A stretch of 64,000 nucleotides of DNA from Siphonodentalium dalli (taxonomy: Eukaryota > Mollusca > Scaphopoda > Gadilida > Siphonodentaliidae). The stretch is from contig CP136064.1 in assembly GCA_032622095.1 (NCBI GenBank), positions 48,430,073 through 48,494,072 on the forward strand, in the 5' to 3' direction. The notes beneath the pieces are model-generated. The model saw nothing but the letters and a program-made list of their open reading frames with translations, did no database searches and was not told where the DNA came from. Both the position numbers and the translations under genes were made by a program. Positions 1 through 14,300 of the stretch are shown here, in pieces. Position 1 is the stretch's first letter. Each line of letters opens with the position of its first letter.

Positions 1-775
1 TATGCTTGTTCATCAAGTCCGCTGTGGTGTTCTCTAATCCCATATATACTGGTATGCAATGATACCTTGGATCATGATGGCGTTCCCTGCTCTCTACATT
101 ATACGAGGCTGGAGTACAGATGTGTGGCATGATATAATGAAACCTCATACCTCGCTATCTGCAGCATATCATTTTTATATCTGGTTTGTGTATCACAGGG
201 AGCAATTTACTTTCGATATCTGATTAGCAAATGATCTCACATTGACATGGTTGGATAGCATTTTTATAACATCATACATGTATAAAGAAATTCCTCGCTA
301 TTACCGGTATCCACATTTCAGTGGCAAATCGCGATGCGATTCCAGTTAATTTGCTCCCTGGTGTATCATAAGCATTCTGATATCTTATGGCCTACACAAT
401 GGCTGCATGTGACATCAGTTCATAATGTGAACTGTCGAGAGAGCGAAGAAGATGACAAAGAGAATAGGATGCAGCAAAGTTGTACTTGCTCGGTTGTCTC
501 GCTAGCATGAATTATATGGCACTACCTGGGATGTTTATTCCAAAAACAAGGGGGGCGGGCGGTACACATTTGAGCAATGTCGTAATCTGAATTGGGAGCT
601 CTTTCACGTAACATAATCATATCTGATTCATGACTAAATCACATTTACATGAATCATGTTTCGGAAGAGTACATTCCCATCGAATTTGGATATTAATTAA
701 CTTTATTGCTCGTGCCTCCTCCTGGGCTTGCATTCTAATCCATATAGTTCAGTTGAGGGCTTCTCCTTGGCGGAA

Positions 776-1109
776 AAATATAATATTTATAAATAATATT
801 ACTTTTTCCTTAAGGGAAGCCCGAAACTGAACTATCATAGATCCCTCCCATGGTGGTGCCATTCCCAACCCCGCGACTCGCAAATCTCATGATTAAGTCG
901 GAAATAAAAAACTGACTAGACAATAGATAGAATGCGGGTGTATTCATGCGAGACTAATCTGGACACGGATGTGAGTGGGGTCGGCACAGCAATAAAATTT
1001 TAACCCTCCTGATTGACACAAGGCCGGAGACGTAATCCATATAATCCATATAGTTCAGTTTCGGGCTTCCCTTAAGGAAAAAGTAATATTATTTATAAAT
1101 ATTATATTT
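776..1109. repeat. 59-bp perfect inverted repeat pair
   Basis: Arms 776-834 and 1051-1109 are exact reverse complements (core GGGAAGCCCGAAACTGAAC) around a 216-bp middle. A third, imperfect arm lies at about 738-772, so the left arm alone can also fold on itself. Likely the two ends of a non-autonomous transposon. Confidence 0.75.
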
Positions 1110-1489
1110 TAGGTCACAACTTTATAGCCAAATTCCCAACTTGCCAGCTATTTCTAACACAGTGGCTGTGGCTCCCAGCTTGAGTGGACTGACTTGAGTG
1201 GACTGGCCTGCATACCAACATTGGGCTAGTTCCTTAATGTAACAGTTCATAGTAATGCCTTCTCGCAGTTGAAAGTGAAAATTTCACTTGTTTTAAGTTA
1301 TTTTTATTAAAAAACTCGACTTTTGCTTTGGCGAGGTCGGCAGGTGGGCATCTGGACGGAAGCGAGACTGTTTGCGCGATAACTCAAACAAACTTCGACT
1401 GATTTCATTAATATTTGGTATATGTGTCTGTTGCAACAATATCTCGAACGAATTCGAAAATCAGGTTTGTTCAATCTTTTATACGAGAG

Positions 1490-2090
1490 TTATGGGACTT
1501 AGTTTGTCTATATTTAGCAATTTTGAATGATTCACGATGGAAAACATGGCCACTGGCAGCCATTGGATTTAACTCTTTGCATCACTAAATCCTTTAGTTC
1601 ATCCTACAGAGCATATCCGTCATCCGATCATCACCATACTTCATATGGATCCCTCGGGTGACCTCTAGATGGGTACTTACCATTTTGTTTCTGAATTCTG
1701 TTATAAAAAGATGACTGCCAGCAGCCATCTTGGATTTTACTATTTGTATGACTAAACCCTTTAGCACACCTTACAGGTCATATTTCTCATCCAAACATTA
1801 CCAAACTTCATATGGATCTTCTGGATGACCTATTGATGGAATCTTCCCTTTTTCCCGAAATTTGTTAAAAAAACATGGCCACAAGCAGCCATCTTGGGTT
1901 TTAAATGTGAATCCATCAGCACAACTTGCAATCCACATTTATTGGAGAATTGTTTTGAATCTTTACATTGCTTGTTTAGGATGAGCTCTAGATGGGAGCT
2001 ATCAATTATGAACGATTTTCAATGAAAAACATGGCAGCTGGCAGCCATCTTGTTTTTATCTGAGTTATATCCCTTAGTTCTGAGTTATGG
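1490..2090. repeat. Degenerate ~165-bp tandem repeat
   Basis: Recurring elements: 'AACATGGC..C..GCAGCCAT', 'CACTAAATCC.TTAG', 'CTTCATATGGATC' and 'GACCTCTAGATGG', about every 160-170 bp with substantial decay. Related sequence in the opposite orientation is at 42340-42620. Confidence 0.55.
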
Positions 2091-2206
2091 TTCTTAAGTC
2101 GTCCATTTTTAATGATTATCGGTCACAGACAGATGCACTCTTATGGGCAAAGATAACTCAACCAAGCCATTTTTGGTGCCCAACCCTTGTTCATTCTTAT
2201 TTTCAG

Positions 2207-2365
2207 GAAACGATTGGAGAATTCTCTCAAAGTCTAAAACTTGAAGCTGATGTTGTTCTCACAATTTTTGAAATACTGAGGCTTCATGCTGTACAAAAGC
2301 TATCTGAGCGGGAGCATTTCAGGACATCAGGAATCGCAACATTGAAACTAAAACTTTCGGGATCT
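2207..2365 (+). CDS. NUB1: NUB1 exon (first in window)
   Basis: Follows a TTTTCAG acceptor and ends at TCT|GTGAGT. It holds 53 codons, phase 0 on both sides. The end of the peptide, HFRTSGIATLKL, matches the conserved NYRTTGIATI segment that precedes the ubiquitin-like fold in vertebrate NUB1. An open frame continues upstream of the acceptor to an ATG at 2087, but that extension does not resemble NUB1 and I treat it as intron. Confidence 0.88.
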
Positions 2366-5300
2366 GTGAGTACACAACTTCTAGCTTGTACTAGTATACC
2401 TGACACTATACATGTGCCCCCCCCCCCCAGTGACAGTAAGGTGTATAGTATATTAAACCATCATGAGCCTTCCAGTGTTGATGAAGCTTGTTAAATTTTC
2501 GATAATGTGGATTTATGATCCTCACAAAACAGCCCTTGGAATTAACATTTTTCTTCTACAGTATTTCATCAGAATTGCATGAAATACTATATTGGCTTTT
2601 TCGGCCATTTTCGGCTTTTGCACCTGTAGACCATGGAAAGAAAACATAGTGGTCGTCGATATGAAATGTTTGTGGTACCACATAATTTTGATTATTGAAA
2701 TGGAGAGAAAGCAGTCTGTGAAGTTAATATTTTCAATGAATACAAATGGTGTAGTATTTGCTCGTGGTTTGATTTTTATATGCCCGGGAGTGTTATGTAA
2801 GTTATGTAAGTCTGAACTGAATTAAATGTAATTCGGTAAGTGGGTCTACAATCATAAAATACAGGTCAAGTTCGAATTTGGGTTCCGCCAACCAATTTCC
2901 ACCAGAATTACGGCCCTTTTTGTTGGAATTTGCACTAAATTTTTTGTTTCCGAATGATAACTGTAGTAAGTCTGATCTGAATGGAATGAAATTTGGTATG
3001 TGAGTTTTCTACCCCAAAATATGTGTTTTTTGGGAAATGTCAAGTTTAATGTTACGCATCCTGGGAATGAGCATTAGAAAAAATTATGATGAAATCCTGA
3101 ATGAGAAAGTTTGTTCTCCCAGTGAAATTGAGTTAATTAAGACAGCAGTTTAGTCATCCATGTCTATGCATATAGGCTTGTACAGTCCTCGGTAAAATGG
3201 TGTTTTCAATGGAACCACCATACCAAGATTGAGATATACTTCTATTTTGGACATGCAACGATTCAACAATAATTATATGCATCTGCCGGAAATGTTATGA
3301 TAAAATGAAAATAAATAGTAAAAGTTATAGCCAATTTGATATGATCTTTGTTCTCTGCAACAAACAAACAATTGGTTTTATAATAGTATATATATTCCTG
3401 CACGAAACTTAATTCACACAAAATGTGTTTCAAATAATTGCATGCTGAACATTTGAGTCTAGGCTTTGAAGTAGCCGCCAATCATTCATTGTGAGATGAA
3501 GCCAGACAATGTCCATGTGACTATGTAGTAATTCCAGTGTGCACATGACTAATCCTCAGTTGAATTGTCAATTTGTCACTGTGTGTTTCTGAGTATGTTG
3601 TAAAACACGTGGTTCCGATGATATAAACAATGCACAAATCTTATTAAATAAATACACAGTATCACTAAATTGACCATTACAAGAGCAGTCAAATTACTGC
3701 CTCTCTGGTAGGTCAAATGGACGACCGCTATGATTACTGGTACATGAACATAACCCACCTATTTTACTGGTGAACATAGCAATTTTATCTATATAGAACC
3801 AAGGAGACAGTCATGGGTAGACCGATGATTTTACTGGTCGGAGGGTAGACCCTAATGCCAAAATAAGAATAGTTCTGTTTGTTTAATTTCGTGGCTATAG
3901 GCTAGGCCTATTGTGCCATCAGTGTGAATTCCTTGGACTATTATATATAGGATGGATCCTCATTTCACTGAAAAGTTTCATAGTTATGCGCGTCTACAAC
4001 ATATAGTACACGTATAATTATAAACTAACTTCATGACATCTGGCCAGAAAATAATAGTGTAGTTTAACACAGGGAGCTTATTTCTGGACGCCATTATTGT
4101 TACATCAATTCTTGACGTCATAATTCATGGGAGATAAGTCATGACGTTTCGTCTTTGTGCTAACTTTGGGGAGCTGGTGTAATGGCGATTTCTCGTCTTC
4201 CCGTCTGTCTAGAGACTTCGCGTTTCCATGTGTTGGGATCAGGGCCGAACACGTCACATTGATATGAGGGGCACAGACCAATCTAAAAACCATTGCATGT
4301 CATCTTTAAGTACAACCATTATGGTATTAATATCATCATCATCAGCATCATCATCATTGTTGTTGAACATCTTAGCTGAACATTTATACAAATGAGTTAA
4401 TAGAAACCAAGTAACTACTCATCAGCAAGTTTTCAATTATCAAAAGGTTATAGGTTTTATTAGCAGACATATTCAGAGTTCCAGGCCAATTTCTTCAAAA
4501 TATATTTCTCTTTTCATTTAGTTTCTAATCATGTCAAATTAATGTTTTGGAATCATTAGTGCCACCTGAAAGACACTACTAGTATCTTGTTTGATATATA
4601 ATTATCCAGTCAAAGTTAACTACAGACCCACATATAAATATAAATAGTGGGTCTCATTACTTGTTATAAACTTACTACTTCCCGACCTTCGGGTTTACCA
4701 ATTACACGTCAGTAGCGCCAATCAGAACTTACTATTAGTAGACCCATGACAAAAGTGTCCAATCGAAGCAATTAACGTACCGGTAACGCAATGTGACGTA
4801 ATTTGGGGGAAGCCTGCATGCTTCCAGGAAATGACATTTCGACGAGACTACGGTAGATTCATTATGACTCTGAGTTATGTTCTGCTGCCTGCTCTTCATT
4901 TATTTTATGGAGTTTAAATTATTATGGAACATTTCGTTTCTAAATGTTTTTCAGTCAGACAAAGCCGATGTTAGATAATATTTTGCATTCTGTTGTTTAT
5001 ATTGGTACTGTAATTCTGGAACCTTGGGTCCACATTTAACCCTTTTTGTAGTAAACTGATTCTCCCATTAAGTTATAAAATGATACATTGGAATGGTCTA
5101 TTGTTTATCTGGAGGGGTGTTCAAGAAAAATAAGCAGATGACAGATAATAAAAGTGCAGAAGGAGTCCAATTTATTGGAGGGAAATGTTCAGATAATAAT
5201 GGTTGTTTGTTGAACTTATTATCTGAACATTTCATAAGGCAACTACTCATCAATGAGTACTTATATAGAAAGCAGGTCAAATCTTCCTATCATTATTATT

Positions 5301-8300
5301 CTGCAGGTCCATGGTGAACAGAAGAAAGAAGTTGTCAGCCTGGAAACATCCCTCAGTGTGTTGGGTCATGAACTCAGACACTCAATCTCAGAGAAATGTG
5401 GAGTAGAGAAAAGCAGACTTAAACTCATCTGTCGTGGCCATGTTATCAAAGATGATCAAAGCATCGAGCAACAGTTAATAAAGGTAGCAGCAATGCCCTA
5501 AATAATCGACTCCTTAACCACAGCAGAATTATGGGTAACTTTTCATGATTTAGTCGGAAATATGGCTTGTTGCCATTCATCAGAAAGCTCTCACTGAGTT
5601 ACCCATAATTCAGCTGTGGTTAAGGAGTCGATTATTTAGGGCATTACTGTAGCTGTAATAGTAGTTTATCCATTTATTTTATCCTCGAAAATAACAAAAG
5701 TGGGAATCTAGACCAAACTCCATGCAGGGTTTATATCCCCTCTCTGACTCGATAAGACCGCTGCTACTGACGATATTTTACCCACATTTTGTGGACTTCC
5801 GAAATTGTCATAATATTTTAAACTGAGCTAACATTGCTATGAATTGCACATACCAGTAGTCAGCCCACGAAATATCGAATATAGTTTGTATCTTTTGTAC
5901 CTTAAGTTCAAAAAACGCTGATAGAATCCAAGCACTATTTCTGGAAATGGTGTAATCCAGTATCTTGGTTAACCATTAGTGAATTAGTCTCCCATAGGGA
6001 GCCTCACATATTTAAGAGAATACATGAGGCTCCCACCCCACCCCCCTGGAATACAGAATACCACTTAACACAGAGGGTGGAATACGGAATACCAGTTAAC
6101 AGCCATATGTCTCAGATCGTATTTGGTTAATAATTCTTTACGAAACTCTTCAATGTCTTCCACTTCTTTTAGAAATAATGGGAAACTTTTCTTCTCGGGG
6201 CGTGTTGGAGATAATGATGTCACGGAAAATTTATTTTCCGGATAAATTTTCTATTGCTGTATGAACGCCAGTCATCCCACAGTGTCCACGTCTAAAATGA
6301 CGATGATCGACGATCTGTATGTCAAACCGTGAATTTATTGTGACAAAAATTGCATTTATATTTATTATGATCATTTTTTGGAAGGTCGGCGTACGAATGC
6401 CTGTAGTTTTGGAATACCGAATACCTCCTAACAGAGGGGCCGGAATACGACGTACCTCATAACAGGGCATGGAATACGGCGTACGGAAAGGGGGGGGGGT
6501 GGGGGCCTCATACATTGCCCTAACAATATTTGCCTTGACTATGTAAGCCAGTTCATTCTCTTATATATGGGAGGCTCCTCATGGGAAACTTGCATATATA
6601 AGAGAATACACTGGCATAGGATCTTTAATGCTGCACTAGTGCAGCTCCCATCTTGAAAGGGTTAATGCACATCTCACATTGTTTAAAATTTAAATACACT
6701 CATTCTAATACACTACATTTCGGGTAATCAGAATCAATAGCAACTAATAACAGTGATTGTGCTAAAGTAGGTCCTTATTTCACTATGAACATACATGCAT
6801 AACAGAGAGGTTAAAGGTACTCAATCCGATCAGGCAGTCCCCCCCCATATCATCAAGTTACAACAATAACATTTCTTGAAAATAAGCTTTAGTTATAAGA
6901 ATCGATTTATTACAACAAAATAATGCTAACCACTGTCAACTATGGTATAAAATTTCCCAAATTTTTTTATTTATCAACATGTTGTTCAATGAAATATGGC
7001 AGTATTATTACTTGAGTATACTTGAGTTAACTTTTGTTTTTAAATTTTTATTTTTATTTTGTTTCCCACAGAATGGATCACAGATTATGGTGATGTGTTT
7101 GATTGCTTCTCAACAAGAGGCAGAGCTCCAGCAAGACAGAATAGCTGCGGTCATGAAAACTAGAGAAGCTGCACAAATGCTGTCCGAGAAAGCAGTAAAT
7201 GGTATCTAATTTTTAGTCTTGCATATTTAAATGGTCATAACCGATTTGTAATCCTGAAATGAAATATATTCATTTTTTTTCCTTATTTTCGTGGGCCATA
7301 ATTTAGTGTTTATGCGCGTGTGTGACACTGCGAGTGACTTATTGTGCTATTGTATTCTGTATTGCATGTTTAGTGTCCGATAAATCGTGTTTGTTACAAG
7401 TCATGTTTCGCAATGCTTCCCAATTATTACTTCTGAACCAGAATCCGATACAGTGTTAACCCTTTCATGATGGGAGCTGCTCTGGTGTGGCATTAAAGGT
7501 CCTGCACCAGTGCATTCTCTTATATTAGAATGCACTGGCTTACAAGGTCAGGGTAAATATTGTTAGGCCAATGTATTCTCGTATATATACGAGGCTCACT
7601 GTGGCAGACTCGCATATAAAAGAGAATCCATTCGCACAGGGTTTTCCCAAAATTTCAGGAAGGGTTATACACTGTTTATTATTTGGTGTAAATTGCATAT
7701 GATCTTATGTCTGGCTCAAGATAACATTGGTTGATTGTTGAAAAGACTAAGATACGTTTTTGATTTCCCAGAAACCCCCATTTTAAATCCCATGTTGACG
7801 TCTCAAGCCGGACAGATAAGAAAAGCCAACACATCCGTTTTTACCATCACTCACATGATAGCTTCTGCTTAAACCCTTTCATGACAGGAGCTTCCTGAAA
7901 TTATGTGAAAACCATGTGCCAATGCATTCTCTTTTACATGCGAGTCTCCCATAGGGAACCTCACATGCATAAGAGAATACATTGGCCTAACAATATTTAC
8001 CTTGACCTTGTAAGCCAGTGCATTCTCTTATATATGCGAGACCAGTCATGAAAGTGTTAAATGGTCATAACAGTCCTGAAATGAACCATAAATTTTTTTC
8101 ATCCTTTTTTTGGTGGGTCATATTTTAGTTTTATACGTCGTTTGTTATTTGGAGTAAATTCCATATGATCTGATGTCTGGCTCAAAATAACATGGTTGAT
8201 TGTTGAAAAGAGTAAGAAATGTTTTTGATTTCCCAGAAATGCCCATTTTAAATCCCATACTGATGTCTCGAGCCACACAGATACCATATGATACTCGCAT

Positions 8301-11300
8301 GATTGCTACTGCTTTAACCATTCCATGACAGTTCGGTTGAACTAATTATAGAGAGATTACGACATTTTGTGCTGATCATTTGTCCGTAAAAATGTTAAAA
8401 GACCAAGGTCTGTCAGCTGAGCACATAGAGTAATGCTCTAATTAATCCGAGAGCTTTCCGATGAATGGCAACAAGCCATATTTCCGACTAAATCCTGAAA
8501 AGTTACCCATAATTCTGCTGTGGTTAAGAGGTTGATTAATTAGAGCATTACTGTATGTTATATGTCATCAATCTACCACATTAACTTTATACCTTTCTAA
8601 ACTAAAGTGGGTTTATCTTCAGATTATGATACAGACACAGATTTTATGATACAAATTGCTGATCAGAGTGGGAAGCCATTAAACCTACCCAAGAAGGAGA
8701 AACAGGTAACATTTAGGAGATAAACTTACTCTGTTTCATTGGATATTCAGGGATTCAAGCGTGAAAACAGTCTGTGAACGAGTCGGCGAGTTAACAAACT
8801 GTTTTCATGTTTGATTCCATGAATATCCAGCAAAACTTTTAGCTCAATTGGAATTCAATCCACCAAAACATTTATAAGAAACTGCACGATAAACATTTTT
8901 TATTGACTTTATTGACTATGAAATGAGATATCCTTTTTACAGTGATCAAAATATGGGGGGGGGGGGGGGGGGGGTATATAGGAATCAACTTGTCCATCTG
9001 TCAGTATCTATGTCTGTCCATCTGTCCATGGTTGCAACTTTGTCTGAGCTTGTATTCGTACATTTTTCTTTTCGGTCAATGATTTTGAAACTTGACACAG
9101 ATATTTACCACTATGTGAACCTGTGCACATGTGATTATGATCTCAGGCTGACTTGATTAGTGGAATTATACCCATTTTCTGACTTTTTCGAATCATGCAT
9201 AATTTTGTCAGAGCTTGTTTTCTGTGTTTTTTTTTTTCCCCGATAAAATACATATGTTATTATGGCTACCCTCAATGTAGCCCTGCAATGGGGTATTCTT
9301 AGTCCTACTAGTCCCACTTCTAGTTGTAATTGGTTTTGTAGGCTTCGGCCTACTCTCACCTTCAACAGGGGTCCTCTTATCATGTATTTACTGTGGTGTA
9401 AGCCCAAGAGTAGTACTTTTAATCATACCCAGGTTTCCATTAGACCAGCTGAGAGTCCGTTGCCCAGACCCATTCCCCTCCCAAATTGGGTAAAAGAAAG
9501 TATATGTTTCATTTATTGGTACAATTTAATGTGAAAAAATTAAATATAATGTTATTAAGTGTCCACTAGTAGCCTTTTGTGTTCCCCAAAACGAAGTATT
9601 CGCTGGGCAAAGCGTTACAAAATCCCAACATTGAAATAATAATCCTGACTGAATTACCTCCCTTCCGGGCACCTGCTTCAAACTGTAACAGTAAAACATG
9701 TAATTCTACTCCGGAATATTATATTATTACACCATTCATGAAATTGCCAACCATGCATATGCATGCCATCATGTTGCGAATGCGTAATTGTATAAAGCTA
9801 AACGAGAAATAAAAACAAGACATGGCAAGACATCTGATACTTTAAATAGCAACACTGGATACTGGCACGATTGGAATACCCGCGACAACTTAGAACTCAT
9901 TCACAGCTGTTTTCCATGGGAGTGCCCGGGGTTGTCGATAAGTGCATGGAAATTGATTTTAAGTTAAATATTCCTGAATTACGTACATGCATGCACAGTA
10001 ATGCTCTAAGTAATCGATGTCTTAACCACAGCCGAATTATGGGTAACTTTTCAGGATTTAGTCGGTTAAGAAGTCGATTACTTAGAGCATTACTGTACTT
10101 TATACATCTCTCTAAAATTTTCTAAAATAATCTGGAGATTCTAGGAAATGGGGTTTCTGGACATTGGATATCAAAATTTTCATTATACGGATGGAACCCG
10201 TTTAATTCTGGGTCATACCGGACTAATTATTTTTAGCCTGGCAGAAACCTTGATCATACCCAAACCCAAATGACTTATTTCAGACAACCAATATGGATGC
10301 TTAGGAGAATCAAACTGTTGTGCATGACAGGAATAGAAAAATAACACTCCGCTTGAATCTTCCTGATGATATGGACAATTTGCCATGTCAGCAGAGTTAT
10401 GAGACATAGATCCATACATCCCATACACATCCCATACACATCCCATAAATCATGAGATCCATATAGGTAGGATTTTCGGCCTCCAAACACAAAGCCTGCA
10501 AATAGTGTGTCTGTCATTTGCTGAATGAGGATGAATTTAATGACGCTATCCCGCACAATAGGCTAGCATACCCAAATTCGTCCTCTGGGGACCTCATTCT
10601 GCTTAAGCATCAACTGCTGTGGGAGACCTAGGATCAGATTGACGTTCCCCAGTTGAAGTTGGTGATGTTCACCCATTGATCACCTAGATTATGTATTTTA
10701 TCATATGCAAATTAGGGGATATAGAAAAAGTAACTAAAACAATGTTAATTTGAGACAATATATAGTACCCAGAAGATGAGGCATTATCAGAATGGGGTCC
10801 CCAAAGGGTGCATTTGATGATAGCTCGCTGTGCAGGATAGCGTCACTAATTTCACCCTCTGGGACCTCCTTCTGCAAATGACAGACACACTATTTGCAGG
10901 CTCCACTCAAGCCTTGAAATAGTGTGTCTGTCATTTGCAGAATGAGGTCCCCAGAGGGTGAATTTAGTGATGCTACTCCACATAGCGGGCTAGCATCACC
11001 AAATTCACCCTCTGGGGACCTCATTCTGCTTACACCTCAGCAGAATGAGGTTCCCAGAGGGCGAATTTGGTGATGCTAGCCCACTATGCGGGGTAGCATC
11101 ACTAAATTCACCCTCTGGGGACCTCATTCTGCAAATGACAGACACACTATTACAAGGCTTGGCTCCACTTGGTGTGAACAGGAAAGAATTTTAGTCATTT
11201 TCTACTTGCAGGCCTTGACCTTAGCTATGACTCTTCATGAGAAAGGAAGAGCAACTCTGAAAAGGAAAGATTACGCTGAGGCCTTACTTGTGTTACTGGA

Positions 11301-14300
11301 GGCTGATTCTGAATTCAAGTGGGTTTTAAAGGGACTCAAGGCTTTTAACCCTTTTATGACGGGAGCTGAGCTGGTGCAGCATTAAAGACCCTGGCCCAGT
11401 GCATTCTCTTATATATGCAAGTCTTCCATAGGGAGCCTCATATATATAAGAGAATACACTGGCTTACAAGGTCAAAATAAATATTGTTACGCCAATGTAT
11501 TTGCTTATATATGTGAGGCTCCCTGTGGGAGACTTGCATATACAAGAGAATGCATTGGCACAGGATTTTCCAAAAAATTCTGGAAGCTCCAGTCATGGAA
11601 GGGTTAAAGTTGGTTTATGCGATATAACATAAAAATCTGTAAAATAAGTACCATTGACGAGTACATGATCAAATTAATTTAACACCAAAAGTGTGCGCAA
11701 ATATCAAAATTAGGATGAACAAAGAATAATCAATGCAGCAAACAACTAGCTCAGTTGCTGATTAGTAGAAATAATCTGCTAATAATTATTTGATTTTTCA
11801 GCTGTGGAAAGGTCCATTAACGGAATATTGTAAAACTGTTTGTCACTCCATTAGCCATTAAAGTTATGTGTTGATAAATTTAATCGATGTCGGCCACTCT
11901 TCCAGAAAGTCCAGGTTTGGGAACTAGTTTCTGGACAATAGCCCTGCACGTTTTTGGAAAGATACAGCAGTGTTGATTTCAATTGACTGACCAATAAATA
12001 ATTAAGTTTCTCTGCAACTGGGTGCAGGATTGACAGGTCACTGTCAAGCCTTGAAATAATGTGTCTGTCATTTGCAGAATGAGGTCCCCAGAGGGTGAAT
12101 TTAGTGATGCTAGCCCGCTATGCAGGGTAGCATCACTAAATTCACCCTCTGGGGACCTCATTCTGCAAATGATAGACAATCTATTTCAAGACTTGGTCAC
12201 TGTTCCCATTGCAAGACATAATAATTGTTGCACGTAAAGAACTTGCCTAATTTTATGGAACTATATGTGACCCGCCATATCAAATCCATTTTGATTTTTT
12301 TACCCTGTGCCAATGCATTCTCTTATATATGCGAGTTGACCATAGGTCGCCTCGCATATATAAGAGAATGCATTGGCCTAACAATTTTTTATCATTTTTT
12401 TTAAATAAATGTTTTTGACAATTTTTAGGACATAAAATAAAAAACATCCATTACCCTGCAGGGAGCCCCACACATATATAGAAGAGTGTCGTCTGCTCAT
12501 GTTTGTCTCGGGCTCTGTATGGGTGAAATTATAAAATTGTTAAAGAATACAAGAAAAAATTATTAAAATTGTAAAAAATTGTTAGGCCAATGCATTCTCT
12601 TATATATGCGAGGCGACCTATGGTCAACTCGCATATATAAGAGAATGCATTGGCACAGGGTAAAAAAAATCCCGACTTACGACTGGATTTGATATGGCGG
12701 GTCACATATTGGGGGAAACTAGACATTATTGCACAATACAGAGATTATAAGAAGTAACTCTTGTTTAGATTAAGTTTGTGAGTTATGAAATGAAATGTTC
12801 GAAGACAAATTAACTATAACTCTATGGCCAAATAGATAAAAAAATCTGTGTTCTCAGGCACCTCCCTCGTCACTGAAATGTTCTTAAAAAAGCCTTGTGA
12901 GACCTTTGTTTTCAATATTTTCTGTTAGAAATTTTGATTTGAACAACGAAAATGAAATGTTTTGGTTTCTCGAGTATGTTTTCCAGTTTTTTAGAAAAAC
13001 ATTTAAATAAATAACCTCCCTCCCTCATCTCAAAATTGAGATCTAATTGCCTGAGAACACAGATATTTTGTTTAATGGCCTAATATGCTGTTTTTTATAT
13101 ACAGGAAGTGTCGATCGGATATTCTGAATGCTGTAGATAACTACGCTGTTTTGTGCTTAGATATTGTATGGTGTTATCTCTGTCTGCATAATATTGAGGA
13201 GCTGCCAGATGCAGGTTTGCTATCATTTATTCATGAAATAATAATATTTCCAGTCCACAACAATGACATTACACAACGTTTGAATGATTTGTTATATATA
13301 TCTGATTGTAATTGTTTTAATGAAACTTATTTGAACTCATAGCAAACATTTTGTAATATAGTCTTCGAGTTCATAATAAAAAAATTATGTTTTTCTTGAA
13401 ACTATGAAATATTCAAAATGTTAATACATAGGAGTGTAAAACTGGAGAAAAATATAAAAAAAATTAATGCAATACATGTACCAACAAAGTATCTTTTATT
13501 TTCACCAAAAAAATGTGAATTAATTTTGATTGGTCAAGTATTATCATGTTTCCAATTAATATCTGCATTTTGATTTAACCCTTTCAGTGCCATGGGCCGA
13601 TCTCATCGGCCCTAATTTACGGTCTGTAAAATCGGCCCTAAAAAAAAGAGGAAAAAATTAGGCCAAAAAAAAAAAGGGTCTTGATTCTCGGGCATAGCCG
13701 CGTCTGGAAAAAAGGCCCGCGTTGAAGCATTTTATTACGATTTTCAAATTGACCGATGCTGTCAAATGATAACACGAAAATGGGAAACTAGAAAAGAGAA
13801 ATTAGTTATGTTTCAAACATCGAATATGATAGACATACAATGGTGTATGTGTTGGTATTCAACAACAGACACTAGGCAACGATAACTACCAGGTATATTG
13901 TCACCACAAGCTGCCCAAACCCCAAGTTTATTAAGTCAAATGTGTTTCCGTGCTGTAAACAATAATGATTTCCAATTTCGGGAACGCAAACCGGAAAGAA
14001 ATATGGTGTGTATTGCCTATTGGCGATGTGTATGCTGGTTTAATTTAATAGTATTTGAAGTTTTTATGGCTAGCACGTATAGTTACTATAGTATAGATGG
14101 ATAAATATTAAAGTATATAGATAGATATAAAATGTATAATCCCAATTTAAACTTTGATTGTTTTAGTTCCGTTTCCGTCTTTGTTGTATTCCGTGTTTTA
14201 TAACAGAGAACGAGAATCGAACGGACCTCAAACAAATCTGTCCATGCGTATTCTCTTTAATTAAGTTTAAATTCACCGATGTTACTGAATATATTTGGTA

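Larger units (their letters stand above)
1..2206. other. Upstream stretch: repeats, no coding exon recognised
   Basis: I see no NUB1 first exon here. It holds a 59-bp perfect inverted repeat pair (776-834 and 1051-1109) and, from about 1490 to 2090, degenerate tandem units of roughly 165 bp with the motif GGCAGCCATCTTGG. A related inverted stretch lies at 42340-42620. The NUB1 promoter is probably left of the window. Confidence 0.5.

Noticed and set aside
2087-2206. Possible N-terminal coding extension of NUB1 from the ATG at 2087
   Set aside because: A good TTTTCAG acceptor at 2201-2206 precedes the homologous part, and the upstream peptide does not resemble NUB1.
5093-5317. 74-codon frame before the UBL exon
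   Set aside because: It is a translation of the family E MITE; a nearly complementary frame exists on the other strand because of the internal hairpin.
8955-8974. G20 run as a possible G-quadruplex regulator
   Set aside because: Uninterrupted homopolymer in a repeat edge within an intron; length may be a sequencing artefact and nothing ties it to regulation.
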